A DNA stretch of 64,000 nucleotides from UBA7672 sp030824255 (GCA_942493305.1 OW818686.1:2170001-2234000), one strand, 5' to 3'; numbered from the stretch's first letter, positions 45,073 through 54,051 are shown. The notes: generated from the letters alone by a model not told the origin. Program-made: numbers and translations.

Positions 45073-47760
45073 ATGAAAACCAGACTTCTTTACACGGGAA
45101 TGATCAGGGCTGCGCTGGCGGGCGCCGTGCTGATGGGGGGATCCAGCGCATGGGCGCAGAGCGCGCCTGATACTTCGGCCGACGAACAGCCGACATCCAA
45201 GAGCGACATCATCATCATTACCGGCACGCGCACCGAAGGGCGCAGCGTCGCGGACTCACCCGTTCCAGTGGATGTGCTCACCGCTGAAGCGATCGAGGAC
45301 ATCTCCTTCACCGACACCAACGACATCATCAAGACACTGGTGCCGTCCTACACGATCGCACGTCAGCCGATCTCGGACGGCGCAACCTTCATCCGCCCGG
45401 CGGCGCTCCGCGGCCTGTCCTCGGACAAGACGCTTGTGTTGGTGAACTCCAAGCGGCGCCATCGCGCGGCGCTGGTATCCATTGGCGGTTCCGGCACCCA
45501 AGGCCCCGACATCGCGACTATCCCGGCATCCGCCCTCAAGTCGGTCGAAATCCTGCGGGATGGCGCGGCCGCGCAGTATGGCTCGGACGCAATCGCGGGC
45601 GTCATGAACTTCATCCTGAAAGACGCCCCATCCGGCGGCGAAATCCAGTTCCAGGCCGGCTCCTACTATGAGGACGATGGCGAGGACATGCTGGTCGCCG
45701 CCAATATCGGCCTCCCGCTCGGCGAAGACGGCTTCATCAACATCAGCGTCGAAGGCACCACGACCCAGCCAACCAACCGCGGCAGCGAGTGGCGGATCTA
45801 TCGTGGCCAGGTCAATGGCGTGAACTGGGCGCAGGGCGGCTTCGACGTCGAGGCGTTCAAGACCGCGAACCCGCAATACGACTACCTGTTCGGGTCGGGC
45901 GAGGACTTCGACAGCGCAAACATCCAGATATGGGGACAGCCTGAATCGGAGGCTGTCCGCATGTTCGTCAATGCGGGCTACAACATCGGCGGCATGGAGC
46001 TGTACGGCTTTGCCAACTATTCGAACAGCCAGTCCGATGGCGACTTCAACTACCGGGCGCCAACCGCTGCGATCAACTCGGCCTTCATCCGCACGCAGGA
46101 TGGCACGCCTTTCCGCTATCTCACGAACTATCCGGCGGGGCGCACGCCGCGCTTTGGCGGCAACGTTGTGGACTACTCGTTCACGGGCGGCGTCAAAGGG
46201 GAGTTCGCCGAGAACTTCACCTACGATTTCTCCGGCCGCTACGGGAAGGACACGATCTATTATACGCTCTGGAACACGGTGAACCCGTCGCTCGGCAACG
46301 TGTCGCCGACTTCGTTTCATCCCGGCGACCTGATCTCGGACGAACTCGCGTTCAACGCCGACTTTGTCTACTCGGTGCCCGTCGACTTCTTCTCCGGTCC
46401 GCTCGATATCGGCTTTGGCGCGGAATACCGCGACGAAGGCTATGAGATCGTGCCGGGCGAGGAGTCATCCTGGATCGCGGGACCCTACGCCACGCAAGAC
46501 CCGTGGAATTTCTGCTCCAACGAAACCACGGTTGCCCTGCGTACGCCCACGGCCGCGGGCCTGCTTGTGCCCGGCCTCAACTGCGCCAGCGCAGCTGATC
46601 CGGTCTACACCCAGCTTGCCGTCGGCTCCGATGGCTTCCCCGGCAACAACCCGGCCTATTCGGGCTCGCTCAACCGCGACAGCCAGGCGGCGTATGTCGA
46701 CTTCGCAACGGATGTCACGGACTCGCTGTTTGCCCAGCTGGCGATGCGCTTCGAGAACTATTCCGACTTCGGCGAAACCTTCGACTACAAGTTCGCCGGC
46801 CGCTACAAGGTGACCGACGAAATCAATCTGCGCGCATCAGTTGGCACGGGCTTCCGCGCGCCGACGCCGGGGCAGCTCTCCACCATCAACGTGTCGACCC
46901 GCTTTCCGGCGGGCGAACCCGTGGCCGTGGGTCTGTTCCCCGCAACCAATCCGGTCTCGCAATTCCTCGGCGCCGTGGAGCTGAAGCCGGAGACGTCCAC
47001 CAACTACTCGATGGGGGCGACCGGCTCGTTCGGCGACTTTGATGTCACGCTGGACTTCTACCAGATCGACCTCGAGGACCAGTTCTACGCCACCGCCACG
47101 ATCAACGTGACGCCGGCGATCCGCACGGCGCTTCTGGCGGCGGGCGTTCCGGGCGCCGACACGATCGGCGGCGTGAACTTCTTCCAGAACGCATTCGACT
47201 CGAAAACCGAAGGCGTCGATCTTGTCGTGAGCTATGATGCTGACTGGGGCGAGTTCGGCGAGACGCGGTTCACCACCAGCCTGAACTACAACAAGTTCTC
47301 GATCGAACAGGTGAACATCGCAAACCTGTTCTTCGAGGAAGACGTCTTCGACTTCGAGAATGCCGCACCCGAACTTCGCGGCGTCGTCTCGGCGACGCAC
47401 ACCCTTGGCGACTTCACGCTGATGGGCCGTGCGAACTACACGGGCGACTACACCGTATCGAACTGCCTCACCGGTAACGCCTCCGATGGCTTCACCTGCC
47501 TCGCCAATCCAACCTCGGCCTATCCCCAGGGCCTGGCGAAGCAGGATATTCCGGCCGAAGTGCTGTTCGACCTGGAGCTGGGCTGGCAGGCGACTGACGC
47601 GCTGAATATCTCGGTTGGCGCGCGGAACGTGCTCGATACCTATCCGAAGATCGGCAATCCCTACCTGCAGGAAACGACAAACGGTCGCATCTATCGCTCC
47701 GACTCGGTCGTCGATTGGCAGGGTGGCTTCTACTACGTGCGCGCGAAGCACACGTTCTAG
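45073..47760 (+). CDS. TonB-dependent outer-membrane receptor
   Basis: The 895-residue protein has a signal peptide (ending SSAWAQ), a TonB-box-like stretch (DIIIITGTRTEGR), a plug domain (PVPVDVLTAEAIEDISFTDT, AALRGLSSDKTLVLVNSKRR, VEILRDGAAAQYGSDAIAGV) and a beta-barrel ending in an aromatic residue (VRAKHTF). The plug and barrel blocks are those of the iron/carbohydrate/oligopeptide receptor class; substrate is not readable. It should take up a large ligand using the TonB complex encoded at 58-61 kb. A hairpin follows its stop. Confidence 0.95.
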   Translation: MKTRLLYTGMIRAALAGAVLMGGSSAWAQSAPDTSADEQPTSKSDIIIITGTRTEGRSVADSPVPVDVLTAEAIEDISFTDTNDIIKTLVPSYTIARQPISDGATFIRPAALRGLSSDKTLVLVNSKRRHRAALVSIGGSGTQGPDIATIPASALKSVEILRDGAAAQYGSDAIAGVMNFILKDAPSGGEIQFQAGSYYEDDGEDMLVAANIGLPLGEDGFINISVEGTTTQPTNRGSEWRIYRGQVNGVNWAQGGFDVEAFKTANPQYDYLFGSGEDFDSANIQIWGQPESEAVRMFVNAGYNIGGMELYGFANYSNSQSDGDFNYRAPTAAINSAFIRTQDGTPFRYLTNYPAGRTPRFGGNVVDYSFTGGVKGEFAENFTYDFSGRYGKDTIYYTLWNTVNPSLGNVSPTSFHPGDLISDELAFNADFVYSVPVDFFSGPLDIGFGAEYRDEGYEIVPGEESSWIAGPYATQDPWNFCSNETTVALRTPTAAGLLVPGLNCASAADPVYTQLAVGSDGFPGNNPAYSGSLNRDSQAAYVDFATDVTDSLFAQLAMRFENYSDFGETFDYKFAGRYKVTDEINLRASVGTGFRAPTPGQLSTINVSTRFPAGEPVAVGLFPATNPVSQFLGAVELKPETSTNYSMGATGSFGDFDVTLDFYQIDLEDQFYATATINVTPAIRTALLAAGVPGADTIGGVNFFQNAFDSKTEGVDLVVSYDADWGEFGETRFTTSLNYNKFSIEQVNIANLFFEEDVFDFENAAPELRGVVSATHTLGDFTLMGRANYTGDYTVSNCLTGNASDGFTCLANPTSAYPQGLAKQDIPAEVLFDLELGWQATDALNISVGARNVLDTYPKIGNPYLQETTNGRIYRSDSVVDWQGGFYYVRAKHTF

Positions 47761-47776
47761 CACGACCGGCAGAGGT

Positions 47777-47804
47777 CACGCGGAGGCGCGCATTCCTCCG
47801 CGTG
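47777..47804 (+). terminator. Hairpin after the TonB-receptor gene
   Basis: CACGCGGAGG (47777-47786) pairs perfectly with CCTCCGCGTG (47795-47804). No U-tract follows, so it is a weak or rho-assisted terminator. The remaining bases to 47970 show no gene. Confidence 0.5.
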
Positions 47805-47970
47805 GTCGCCTGCTGGGCGCGGGCGCTTCATAGTTGAGCGCCCGGCGGGTTCGGCGGCTTTGAGGGAGCCGCCGGCCTTGCCCGCCCCCACTGGCAGGCG
47901 CGAAGTCGCATCGCACTCCCGCATGGGAGTCTTTCGGATCCCGGATGCTGTTGCAGTGGCGTTGACCAAC

Positions 47971-48849
47971 ATGGCTGAAACCTTCTTCCAGCAACCGGAT
48001 TGGGCGGCCGCAGCGCTGCAACAGTATGGCCTGCTGGTGCTGTCGATGCTGGTGGCTGGGCTGTTTGCCGGTTTTGTCGCAGGCATGTTCGGCATCGGCG
48101 GCGGCTTCGTCGTGGTGCCGGCTCTTGCGGCAGTGCTGACCGTCCTGCCGCACGAGGGCGGCGACGAGCACATCATGCATGTGGCGATCGGCACATCGCT
48201 GGCGACGATCTTCTTCACATCGCTCCGCTCCGTTCAGGCCCATGCCAAGCGCGGGGCTGTTGACTGGAATATTCTCAAGGGGTGGCTGCCTTGGGTTGTC
48301 GGCGGCGTGATCGTGGGCGTGGCGCTCACCAGCTTTCTCGATGGCAGCCAGCTCAAGATCGTGTTCGGCCTCTGCCTCATCCCGCTCGGCCTCAACTTCG
48401 TCTTCCAGATCCTGGGGCGGAAGGTGAGGGCGGAAGAGAACATGCCGAAAGGCCCCGCGCGTGCGGCGCTCGGTTCCGGGTTAGGCGCGTTCTCGTCGCT
48501 GCTGGGCATTGGCGGCGGGACGCCGGCCGTGCTGATCATGACGATGAGCGGCGTCAACATGCACCGCGCCGTGGCGACCGCTGCGGGCTTCGGCACGATC
48601 ATCGCCGTGCCCGGCGCCATCGGCAGCATGGTCGTCGGCTTCGGCCAGAGTGGCCTGCCGGCGGGATCGGTAGGCTTTGTCAACATGATCGCGCTGGTCG
48701 CCATCGTGGCGATGAGCATCTGGACGGCGCCGCTGGGGGCTGCCGCCGCGCACAAGCTCGACCCGGTGAAGCTGAAACGCGTCTTCGGCTGTTACCTCCT
48801 GCTCACGGCGGCATTCATGCTGAAGGATCTGGTGCCGGGGCTGGCGTGA
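47971..48849 (+). CDS. TauE/SafE (DUF81) sulfite-exporter-type permease
   Basis: The 292-residue protein has eight or nine membrane helices and the twin signature of the family: FAGFVAGMFGIGGGFVVVPA in the first half and GLGAFSSLLGIGGGTPAVLI in the second. Family members move sulfite, sulfoacetate or other anions across the inner membrane. The ATG at 47971 is used; an earlier ATG at 47923 is in frame. No ribosome site is strong for either. No partner enzyme of sulfur metabolism is adjacent. Confidence 0.85.
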   Translation: MAETFFQQPDWAAAALQQYGLLVLSMLVAGLFAGFVAGMFGIGGGFVVVPALAAVLTVLPHEGGDEHIMHVAIGTSLATIFFTSLRSVQAHAKRGAVDWNILKGWLPWVVGGVIVGVALTSFLDGSQLKIVFGLCLIPLGLNFVFQILGRKVRAEENMPKGPARAALGSGLGAFSSLLGIGGGTPAVLIMTMSGVNMHRAVATAAGFGTIIAVPGAIGSMVVGFGQSGLPAGSVGFVNMIALVAIVAMSIWTAPLGAAAAHKLDPVKLKRVFGCYLLLTAAFMLKDLVPGLA

Positions 48850-48871
48850 CGCGCGTTGCGCCGTGGGTGAG

Positions 48872-49041
48872 CCGGCCCTCGTCCTTCGACCCTTCGAGAC
48901 TCCGCCTGCGGCGGCTCGTCAGGGTTAGGGGATCGCTTCACGATCCATCAGGATGAGGACTTCTGAACATGCATGCTGGATATGAGGCCTCATCCTGAGG
49001 GATTGGCGCGAAGCGACAATCGTCTCGAAGGACGAGGCCGG
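48872..49041. repeat. Composite palindromic intergenic repeat (REP-like element)
   Basis: The outer arms CCGGCC-TCGTCCTTCGA (48872-48889, one extra C) and TCGAAGGACGAGGCCGG (49025-49041) are inverted. CCTTCGAGAC (48891-48900) pairs with GTCTCGAAGG (49022-49031), and TCAGGATGAGG (48948-48958) pairs with CCTCATCCTGA (48988-48998). GGATCG/CGATCC forms a small inner hairpin. This layout matches the multicopy intergenic repeats of alphaproteobacteria. Confidence 0.75.
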
Positions 49042-49055
49042 GCTTGCGGACGTCG

Positions 49056-50333
49056 CTACCTGGGCAGGCTGGCCTTGTGGTCCTCCGCCGCCTTCAGCAG
49101 GCGGACGACATTGCCGCCCCACATCTTGGCGAGGTCGGCTTCGGTGTAGCCTTCCTTCAGCAGCCGCTCGGTGATCTTGGGGAGGGCGGTGATGTCGCGG
49201 AAGCCGTCGAGGCCGCCGCCGCCGTCCCAGTCGGCGCCGAAGCCGACATGGTCCACGCCCACAAGTTTGATCGTGTAGAGCACCTGCTGCATGTAGTCCT
49301 CGAACGTGGCGCGGTTCTCGGGGAACTGCTTGTTGAGGGCCGCGAGTTCGTCGAGATACTGCTCGTACTTCGCGCCTTCGAGCTGGTTCGGATTGCCGTA
49401 TTTCGTGCGCAGCGCGGTGATCGCGTCCGTGCGCTCCTTCGTTTGCGTCAGCGGTTTGATGAACGAGCCAAGCGCATTCATATGGATGACGCCGCCCTTG
49501 TCAGCGAGTTTCTTCAGCAGGGCGTCGGGTGCGTTGCGCGGGTGTTCGTTGAGATGGTCCGCGCCGTGGTGCGAGAGGATGATCGGCGTCGCGGAAAGGT
49601 CGATCATCTGGTCGATCGTGGCGTCGGAGGCGTGGCTGCCGTCGAGGATCATGCCGAGTTGGTTGGCGCGCTTGACGTATTCCTTGCCGAACGGGCTGAG
49701 GCCGCCCCACTTCATGCCGAGTTCGCCCGGGTTGGTGGAATCGGCAAGTTGGTTGGTGCCGTTGTGCACCGGGCCAGCCATGCGCGCACCCAGCTTGTAG
49801 AATGTGTCGAGCAGGGAGAGGTCCTCGCCCAGCTCGTAGGAGTTCTCGATCGAAACGTAGACGATCTTCTTGCCGGTGGCGTTGATACGCGCAGCATCCG
49901 CCGCCGTCAGCGCGAGTTCAAACTTGTCCGGATTGGCGGCGACCATCTTCTGGATCGACATTGCGCGCAGCAGAGCGGCGTCGCGGACATTGCGATAGCC
50001 TTCCGGCGTCAGTGGGCCCTGACCCATGTAGATGACCCAGAACCCGCCATCGAGGCCGCCTTCCACCATGCGCGGATAATCGACCTGGCTTCCGTCACGC
50101 TCCACATCATGGCGTTCCATGATGTCGTAGCCGCGCACCGAATCGAAAAAGGCGGGAGTGTCGAGGTGGGTGTCGAGCGTCATCAGGCGCTGGTGAATCG
50201 CCCAGGCGTCGGCGCTGACGCCATGCGGCGGGCCGGCTGGGGCGCCGCCGGCCGTGGTGCACGCCGACAGGGTGCAGGCCGAGAGGGCTGTCGCAGCGAT
50301 GAGCGCCAGTTTGAGCCGGGTGGAAAACGCCAT
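49056..50333 (-). CDS. Membrane dipeptidase, M19 family lipoprotein
   Basis: The 425-residue protein starts after GAGGACTGCTC with a lipoprotein-type signal (MAFSTRLKLALIAATALSAC...SAC). The M19 zinc motif TLDTHLDTPAFF (HxD), the bridging glutamate in VYVSIENSYELGED, the second-site histidines in GPVHNGTNQL and PIILSHHGADHL and the NHVGFGADWDGGGG block are visible. It cleaves dipeptides, often with D-amino acids, and should act at the periplasmic membrane face. It is convergent with the permease gene across the REP-like element. Confidence 0.9.
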   Translation of the reverse strand: MAFSTRLKLALIAATALSACTLSACTTAGGAPAGPPHGVSADAWAIHQRLMTLDTHLDTPAFFDSVRGYDIMERHDVERDGSQVDYPRMVEGGLDGGFWVIYMGQGPLTPEGYRNVRDAALLRAMSIQKMVAANPDKFELALTAADAARINATGKKIVYVSIENSYELGEDLSLLDTFYKLGARMAGPVHNGTNQLADSTNPGELGMKWGGLSPFGKEYVKRANQLGMILDGSHASDATIDQMIDLSATPIILSHHGADHLNEHPRNAPDALLKKLADKGGVIHMNALGSFIKPLTQTKERTDAITALRTKYGNPNQLEGAKYEQYLDELAALNKQFPENRATFEDYMQQVLYTIKLVGVDHVGFGADWDGGGGLDGFRDITALPKITERLLKEGYTEADLAKMWGGNVVRLLKAAEDHKASLPR

Positions 50334-50532
50334 GAGCAGTCCTCGTCACGTGCAGGGTGGGAGACTTCGTTGCGCCACCATGCACGCCCCGCGCGAGGCC
50401 TCAAGCGCGAACGGGCCGGTCCTGTCGCCGCGGCGGACAGATGCCCGGCTGGTGGACAGCCGGCGACCCGGCGGACAGCGGCGAACCGCCCCGACTGCAA
50501 AAAACCGTGAGATGACTGCGCTCTGATACATT

Positions 50533-50555
50533 TTGCGAATGAGACTGTGTTGCAA
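50533..50555. promoter_or_regulatory. Possible Fur/iron-type box upstream of the ApbE cluster
   Basis: TTGCGAATGAGA (50533-50544) and CTGTGTTGCAA (50545-50555) show TTGCRA half-site symmetry with the ATGAGA core of alphaproteobacterial iron boxes. It lies in the 314-base gap (50334-50647) that otherwise shows no gene, 93 bases before the first gene of the cluster. Confidence 0.35.
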
Positions 50556-50647
50556 GTTTGCGGCGCCTCGCGTAAGGCTCCCAGCGTAATGGGGGCCGAC
50601 ACGGCCCGGAAACTGGGTGCGCGGCCGGACGGCCGGGCAGGAGCTGA

Positions 50648-51349
50648 ATGCCCGAAGGGTCGGATACCGCGCGCGCTGTTTCGGAGGCTGACAAGCTGGC
50701 CGCCGAGAAAGCCGCGAAGAAAGCGCACAAGAAGAAGGTGCGCCGCCTGTTCTGGATGACGCAGGCGCGGATCTGGCACTGGGTGACGGGCGCCGCGACC
50801 CTGATCGCCATGCTGGGCTTTTCCATCACCGGCATCACGCTGAACCATGCCGGCCAGATCGAGAGCACGCCTGTCGTTGTCGAGACGGCGGCGGTGATGC
50901 CGCCGGAAATCCTCGTCCAGCTCGGCGAGGCGCCGGCCGAAGGCGAGACGGCCATCCTGCCCAAGCCGGTGGCGGATTGGCTGGAAAAGGAGACTGGCGC
51001 GACCGTCTCCCGCAAGGCGGGCGAGTGGTCCGACACGGAAGTCTATGTCGGGATGCCGAAGCCGGGCGGAGATGCGTGGCTGTCGATCGATCGCGAGACG
51101 GGCGACGTTGTCTACGAGAACACCGATCGCGGCGTCGTTTCCTTCCTCAACGACCTGCACAAGGGCCGGAACACCGGCCCGGTCTGGTACTGGTTCCTCG
51201 ATATCTTCTCGGTCGCGGCCATCCTGTTCTGCCTGACCGGCCTGGTGCTGCTGTGGATGCACGCGCCGCGCCGCGCTCAGACCTGGTTCATCGTGGGCGG
51301 CGGACTACTGGTTCCGGCGGTGATCGCCATTTTCCTGATTCACGTGTGA
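50648..51349 (+). CDS. PepSY-associated transmembrane protein
   Basis: The 233-residue protein has a basic N-terminus, a first membrane helix (residues 44-64, WHWVTGAATLIAMLGFSITG), a periplasmic domain and two C-terminal helices (YWFLDIFSVAAILFCLTGLV and TWFIVGGGLLVPAVIAIFLI). The HWVTG...FSITGITLNHA and DLHKGRNTG elements are typical of PepSY-TM proteins that act in ferric reduction or heme handling. The periplasmic domain contains ETGATVS (residues 115-121), a match to the flavinylation motif used by ApbE enzymes, whose gene is in the same cluster. It begins a run of four plus-strand genes. Confidence 0.87.
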   Translation: MPEGSDTARAVSEADKLAAEKAAKKAHKKKVRRLFWMTQARIWHWVTGAATLIAMLGFSITGITLNHAGQIESTPVVVETAAVMPPEILVQLGEAPAEGETAILPKPVADWLEKETGATVSRKAGEWSDTEVYVGMPKPGGDAWLSIDRETGDVVYENTDRGVVSFLNDLHKGRNTGPVWYWFLDIFSVAAILFCLTGLVLLWMHAPRRAQTWFIVGGGLLVPAVIAIFLIHV

Positions 51350-51361
51350 GGTAGAGTGCGC

Positions 51362-51874
51362 ATGCGCAATGTTGTGATGCTGGCAGTTCCGGTGGCGATG
51401 GCGGGCGTGGCGCAGGCCGGCACGCTGGAGCTGTCCGTCGAAATCCCGAAGCTGAGCGTCGCTGAGTATCACCGGCCCTACATCGCCATCTGGATCGAGG
51501 ATGCCAGCGGCAAGGTCGCGGCGAACCTGTCGGTCTGGTACGACATCGACCTGAAGGATCAGGAAGGCGAGAAGTGGCTGAAGGACATTCGCCAGTGGTG
51601 GCGCCGCACGGGCCGCTCGCTGGAAATGCCGATGGATGGCGTTTCGAGCCCGACCAAGCCGCCAGGCAAGAACAGCGTCAAGTTTGACACCGCTGCCGGC
51701 CCGATCGCGAAACTGGCGCCCGGAAATTACAAGATCATCGTCGAAGCCAGCCGCGAAGTCGGCGGCAAGGAGATGGTGGAAATCCCGTTCAAATGGGCCC
51801 CGGGCGCGGAAGCGACGGGCTCGGCCACGGGCAAGGAAGAACTTGGCGCCGTCACGCTGAAACTGACGAAATAG
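51362..51874 (+). CDS. DUF2271 family periplasmic protein
   Basis: The 170-residue protein has a signal peptide (MRNVVMLAVPVAMAGVAQAG) and the DUF2271 pattern (LELSVEIPKLSVAEYHRPYI, AIWIEDASGKVAANLSVWYD, WLKDIRQWWRRTGRSLEMPM, DGVSSPTKPPGKNSVKFD). The fold is a beta-sandwich; function is unproven. In the genomes I know, DUF2271 genes sit with PepSY and ApbE genes, as here. The ATG at 51362 is chosen over a GTG two codons earlier; the PepSY stop is 12 bases upstream. Confidence 0.85.
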   Translation: MRNVVMLAVPVAMAGVAQAGTLELSVEIPKLSVAEYHRPYIAIWIEDASGKVAANLSVWYDIDLKDQEGEKWLKDIRQWWRRTGRSLEMPMDGVSSPTKPPGKNSVKFDTAAGPIAKLAPGNYKIIVEASREVGGKEMVEIPFKWAPGAEATGSATGKEELGAVTLKLTK

Positions 51875-51900
51875 ATATCCGAATCCTGGGAGAGAGACCG

Positions 51901-52710
51901 ATGAAAACCTTTGCCAAGCGACTCCTGATCGCCGCCACCGCCGCCGCCCTGATGGCCGGCGCGGCGCACGCCCACCGCGCCTGGATCCTGCCGTCGTCCA
52001 CTGTCGTCTCCGGCGACAAGGCGTGGGTCACACTCGATGGCGCCGTCTCGAACAACCTGTTCTTCCCGGATCACCGCCCGATGCAGGTCGAGGCGATCTC
52101 GATCACGGCGCCGGACGGCTCAGCGATCAAGCCGGCGAACGCCACCGTCGGCCAGTATCGCACCACGTTCGACCTCGAACTGAAGCAGAAGGGCACTTAC
52201 CGCATCGCGCAGGCGAATTCGGGCCTCAACGCTTCGTGGAAAGAAGGTACGGAGACCAAGCGCTGGCGCGGCACGATGGCGGAATATGTGGCGCAGGGCA
52301 TCGACAAGAAGCCGGGCGTTGAACTCACCGCCTCCAGCCGCCGCGTCGAGACGTTCGTGACCAATGGCGCGCCCACGCCGCTGAAGCCGACCGGCAAGGG
52401 CCTTGAACTGGGCGGCGCCACGCACCCGAACGATCTCTACTCCGGCGAGGAAATCGCCTTCACGCTGACCGACAACGGCAAGCCCGCCGCGAATGTCGAA
52501 GTAACGCTGATCCAGGGCGGCGACCGCTATCGCGACGAGCCGGGCGAACTCAAGCTCAAGACGGGCGCGGACGGCACGCTGAAATTCACGCCCGAGAAGG
52601 CCGGCATGTACTGGCTCGAAGCCGAAGCCAGCGGCACGACCTCGATGGAAGGCAAGCAGCTGAAATCACAGTCCACCTATGTGGCCGTCATCGAAGTCCT
52701 GCCGGGCTGA
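51901..52710 (+). CDS. DUF4198 family periplasmic protein
   Basis: The 269-residue protein has a signal peptide ending in AHAHRAW, a DUF4198 opening (HRAWILPSSTVVSGDKAWVT) and a beta-sandwich body with FFPDHRPMQVEAISITAPDG and the DNGKPAANVEVTLIQGGDRY block. DUF4198 proteins accompany nickel/cobalt or iron uptake clusters. The histidine pair at the mature N-terminus (AHAHR) may bind metal. The start follows GGGAGAGAGACCG; the gap to the DUF2271 gene is 26 bases. Confidence 0.85.
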   Translation: MKTFAKRLLIAATAAALMAGAAHAHRAWILPSSTVVSGDKAWVTLDGAVSNNLFFPDHRPMQVEAISITAPDGSAIKPANATVGQYRTTFDLELKQKGTYRIAQANSGLNASWKEGTETKRWRGTMAEYVAQGIDKKPGVELTASSRRVETFVTNGAPTPLKPTGKGLELGGATHPNDLYSGEEIAFTLTDNGKPAANVEVTLIQGGDRYRDEPGELKLKTGADGTLKFTPEKAGMYWLEAEASGTTSMEGKQLKSQSTYVAVIEVLPG

Positions 52711-52730
52711 TCGCAACTACGCTATGCTTG

Positions 52731-52760
52731 AACCGCCGGGCCTTCGCAGGTCCGGCGGTT
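52731..52760 (+). terminator. Hairpin between the DUF4198 and ApbE genes
   Basis: AACCGCCGG-CCT (52731-52743) pairs with AGG-CCGGCGGTT (52748-52760) around TCGC, then TTTGCGTTTC. It is a plausible partial terminator that would lower ApbE transcription relative to the genes before it. Confidence 0.6.
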
Positions 52761-52777
52761 TGCGTTTCAGGATCAGC

Positions 52778-53752
52778 ATGACGGATGGCCGCCTCCTCAT
52801 CCCCACCGGCATGAAGCCGTCCGCCGTGCGGGCGTCGCGGATCGATGCGCCCATCCGCAAGCTGGCCGGCGCGACGATGGGAACCGGCTGGTCGCTGTCA
52901 TTCGTTGCGCACGATGACGTCTCCACCGCCAGCGTCACCGCAGCGCTGGAGGAGACATTCGCGCGGGTGATCCGCCAGATGAGCGGGTGGGAGCGCGACT
53001 CGGAGTTATCGACGTTCAACCGCGCGGAGACAGGCTGGCGCGCAATATCGCCGGAGTTCGCGCATGTGCTCGCGCGCGCGCTGGCGATCGCGGCGGCGAC
53101 GGATGGCGCGTACAATCCGGCACTGGGCGACAAGGTTGACGCGCTTGGCTTCGGACCGGGCTTTTTTGGCGAGGCGTCTGCGGGTGAGGGATGGCGCGGC
53201 CTGCAACTCGATGCCGCGAACCTGCGCGTCTTCCAGCCGGGCGGCGTGGTGGTCGATCTCTCGTCCATCGCGAAGGGCTATGCCGTTGATCTCTGCGCGC
53301 AGCGGCTGCGTGACCTGGGTGCGCCGAGCTTTCTCATGGAGATCGGCGGCGAGTTCGCGGGGCAGGGCGTGAAGCCCGATGCGCAGCCCTGGTGGGTGAC
53401 GCTCGAACTCTCGGACATCCCGCCCGCGCCCGAAGAGCCGCCGCATACCGATGTGGCGCTGGTGGGTCTCGCCGTGGCGACGAGCGGTGATTTCGTTCGC
53501 CGGCGGACAGGCGGCTCGCATCTGCTCGACGGCCGCACGGGAGCGTTCGCGAAGAGCGCTCTGTCAGGCGTCGCCGTGATGCATGGCAGCGCGATGGAAG
53601 CGGATGGCTGGGCCACGGCGCTGTTCGCGCTTGGCGTTGAAGCGGGGCTCGCGATGGCGGATGCGCAGCATCTGGCGTCAGTGTTTTCCATCCGCACGCC
53701 AGAGGGCGCGCGCTCAATCCTCAGCGCGAAGGCGCGGGATATGCTGGGCTAG
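52778..53752 (+). CDS. apbE: ApbE-type FAD:protein FMN transferase
   Basis: The 324-residue protein matches ApbE: GATMGTGWSLSF, the RDSELSTFNRAETGWRAISPE region, GGVVVDLSSIAKGYAVD, FLMEIGGEFAGQG (the flavin-binding glycine/glutamate block) and the acidic metal region SAMEADGWATALFALGVE. The enzyme moves FMN onto a threonine of periplasmic partner proteins. There is no clear signal peptide, which is common in this family but leaves its location uncertain. Start at 52778 follows AGGATCAGC. It is cotranscribed with, or downstream of, the PepSY-DUF2271-DUF4198 genes. Confidence 0.9.
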   Translation: MTDGRLLIPTGMKPSAVRASRIDAPIRKLAGATMGTGWSLSFVAHDDVSTASVTAALEETFARVIRQMSGWERDSELSTFNRAETGWRAISPEFAHVLARALAIAAATDGAYNPALGDKVDALGFGPGFFGEASAGEGWRGLQLDAANLRVFQPGGVVVDLSSIAKGYAVDLCAQRLRDLGAPSFLMEIGGEFAGQGVKPDAQPWWVTLELSDIPPAPEEPPHTDVALVGLAVATSGDFVRRRTGGSHLLDGRTGAFAKSALSGVAVMHGSAMEADGWATALFALGVEAGLAMADAQHLASVFSIRTPEGARSILSAKARDMLG

Positions 53753-54051
53753 GCTGGCGCGACATAATCCTGCAGGCGATCAAGGATCGGCCCCTGTTCC
53801 TCCGCGCGGTCCTGCATGCGGATGTGCCACTCCTTCTCGCCATCCAGCGACACGAAGAGCGAGCGTCCATCGTCATAGGGCAGGAAGGCCGTGCCTATAT
53901 AGGTCCATTCCTCGCCGACGGGATGCTCCTGTCCGTCGAAATCCTTGAACGGCTTGATGACGCGATAGCGCTTGCCCGCCGTCATGTGATGAAAGCCGTG
54001 GCCGACGCCGTGGCTCGTGTACGTACCCTTGGGCGCGCCGTCGCCGATCAT
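53749..54051 (-). CDS. DUF3601-like small protein
   Basis: The 100-residue protein carries HHMTAGKRYRVIKPFKDFDG, PVGEEWTYIGTAFLPYDDGR, SLFVSLDGEKEWHIRMQDRA and ends in a helix. This resembles the small domain DUF3601, as far as I remember it. No function is known. Its ATG overlaps the stop of the sulfotransferase-like gene by four bases (ATGA, 54048-54051), and its stop shares CTAG with ApbE. Confidence 0.72.
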   Translation of the reverse strand: MIGDGAPKGTYTSHGVGHGFHHMTAGKRYRVIKPFKDFDGQEHPVGEEWTYIGTAFLPYDDGRSLFVSLDGEKEWHIRMQDRAEEQGPILDRLQDYVAPA

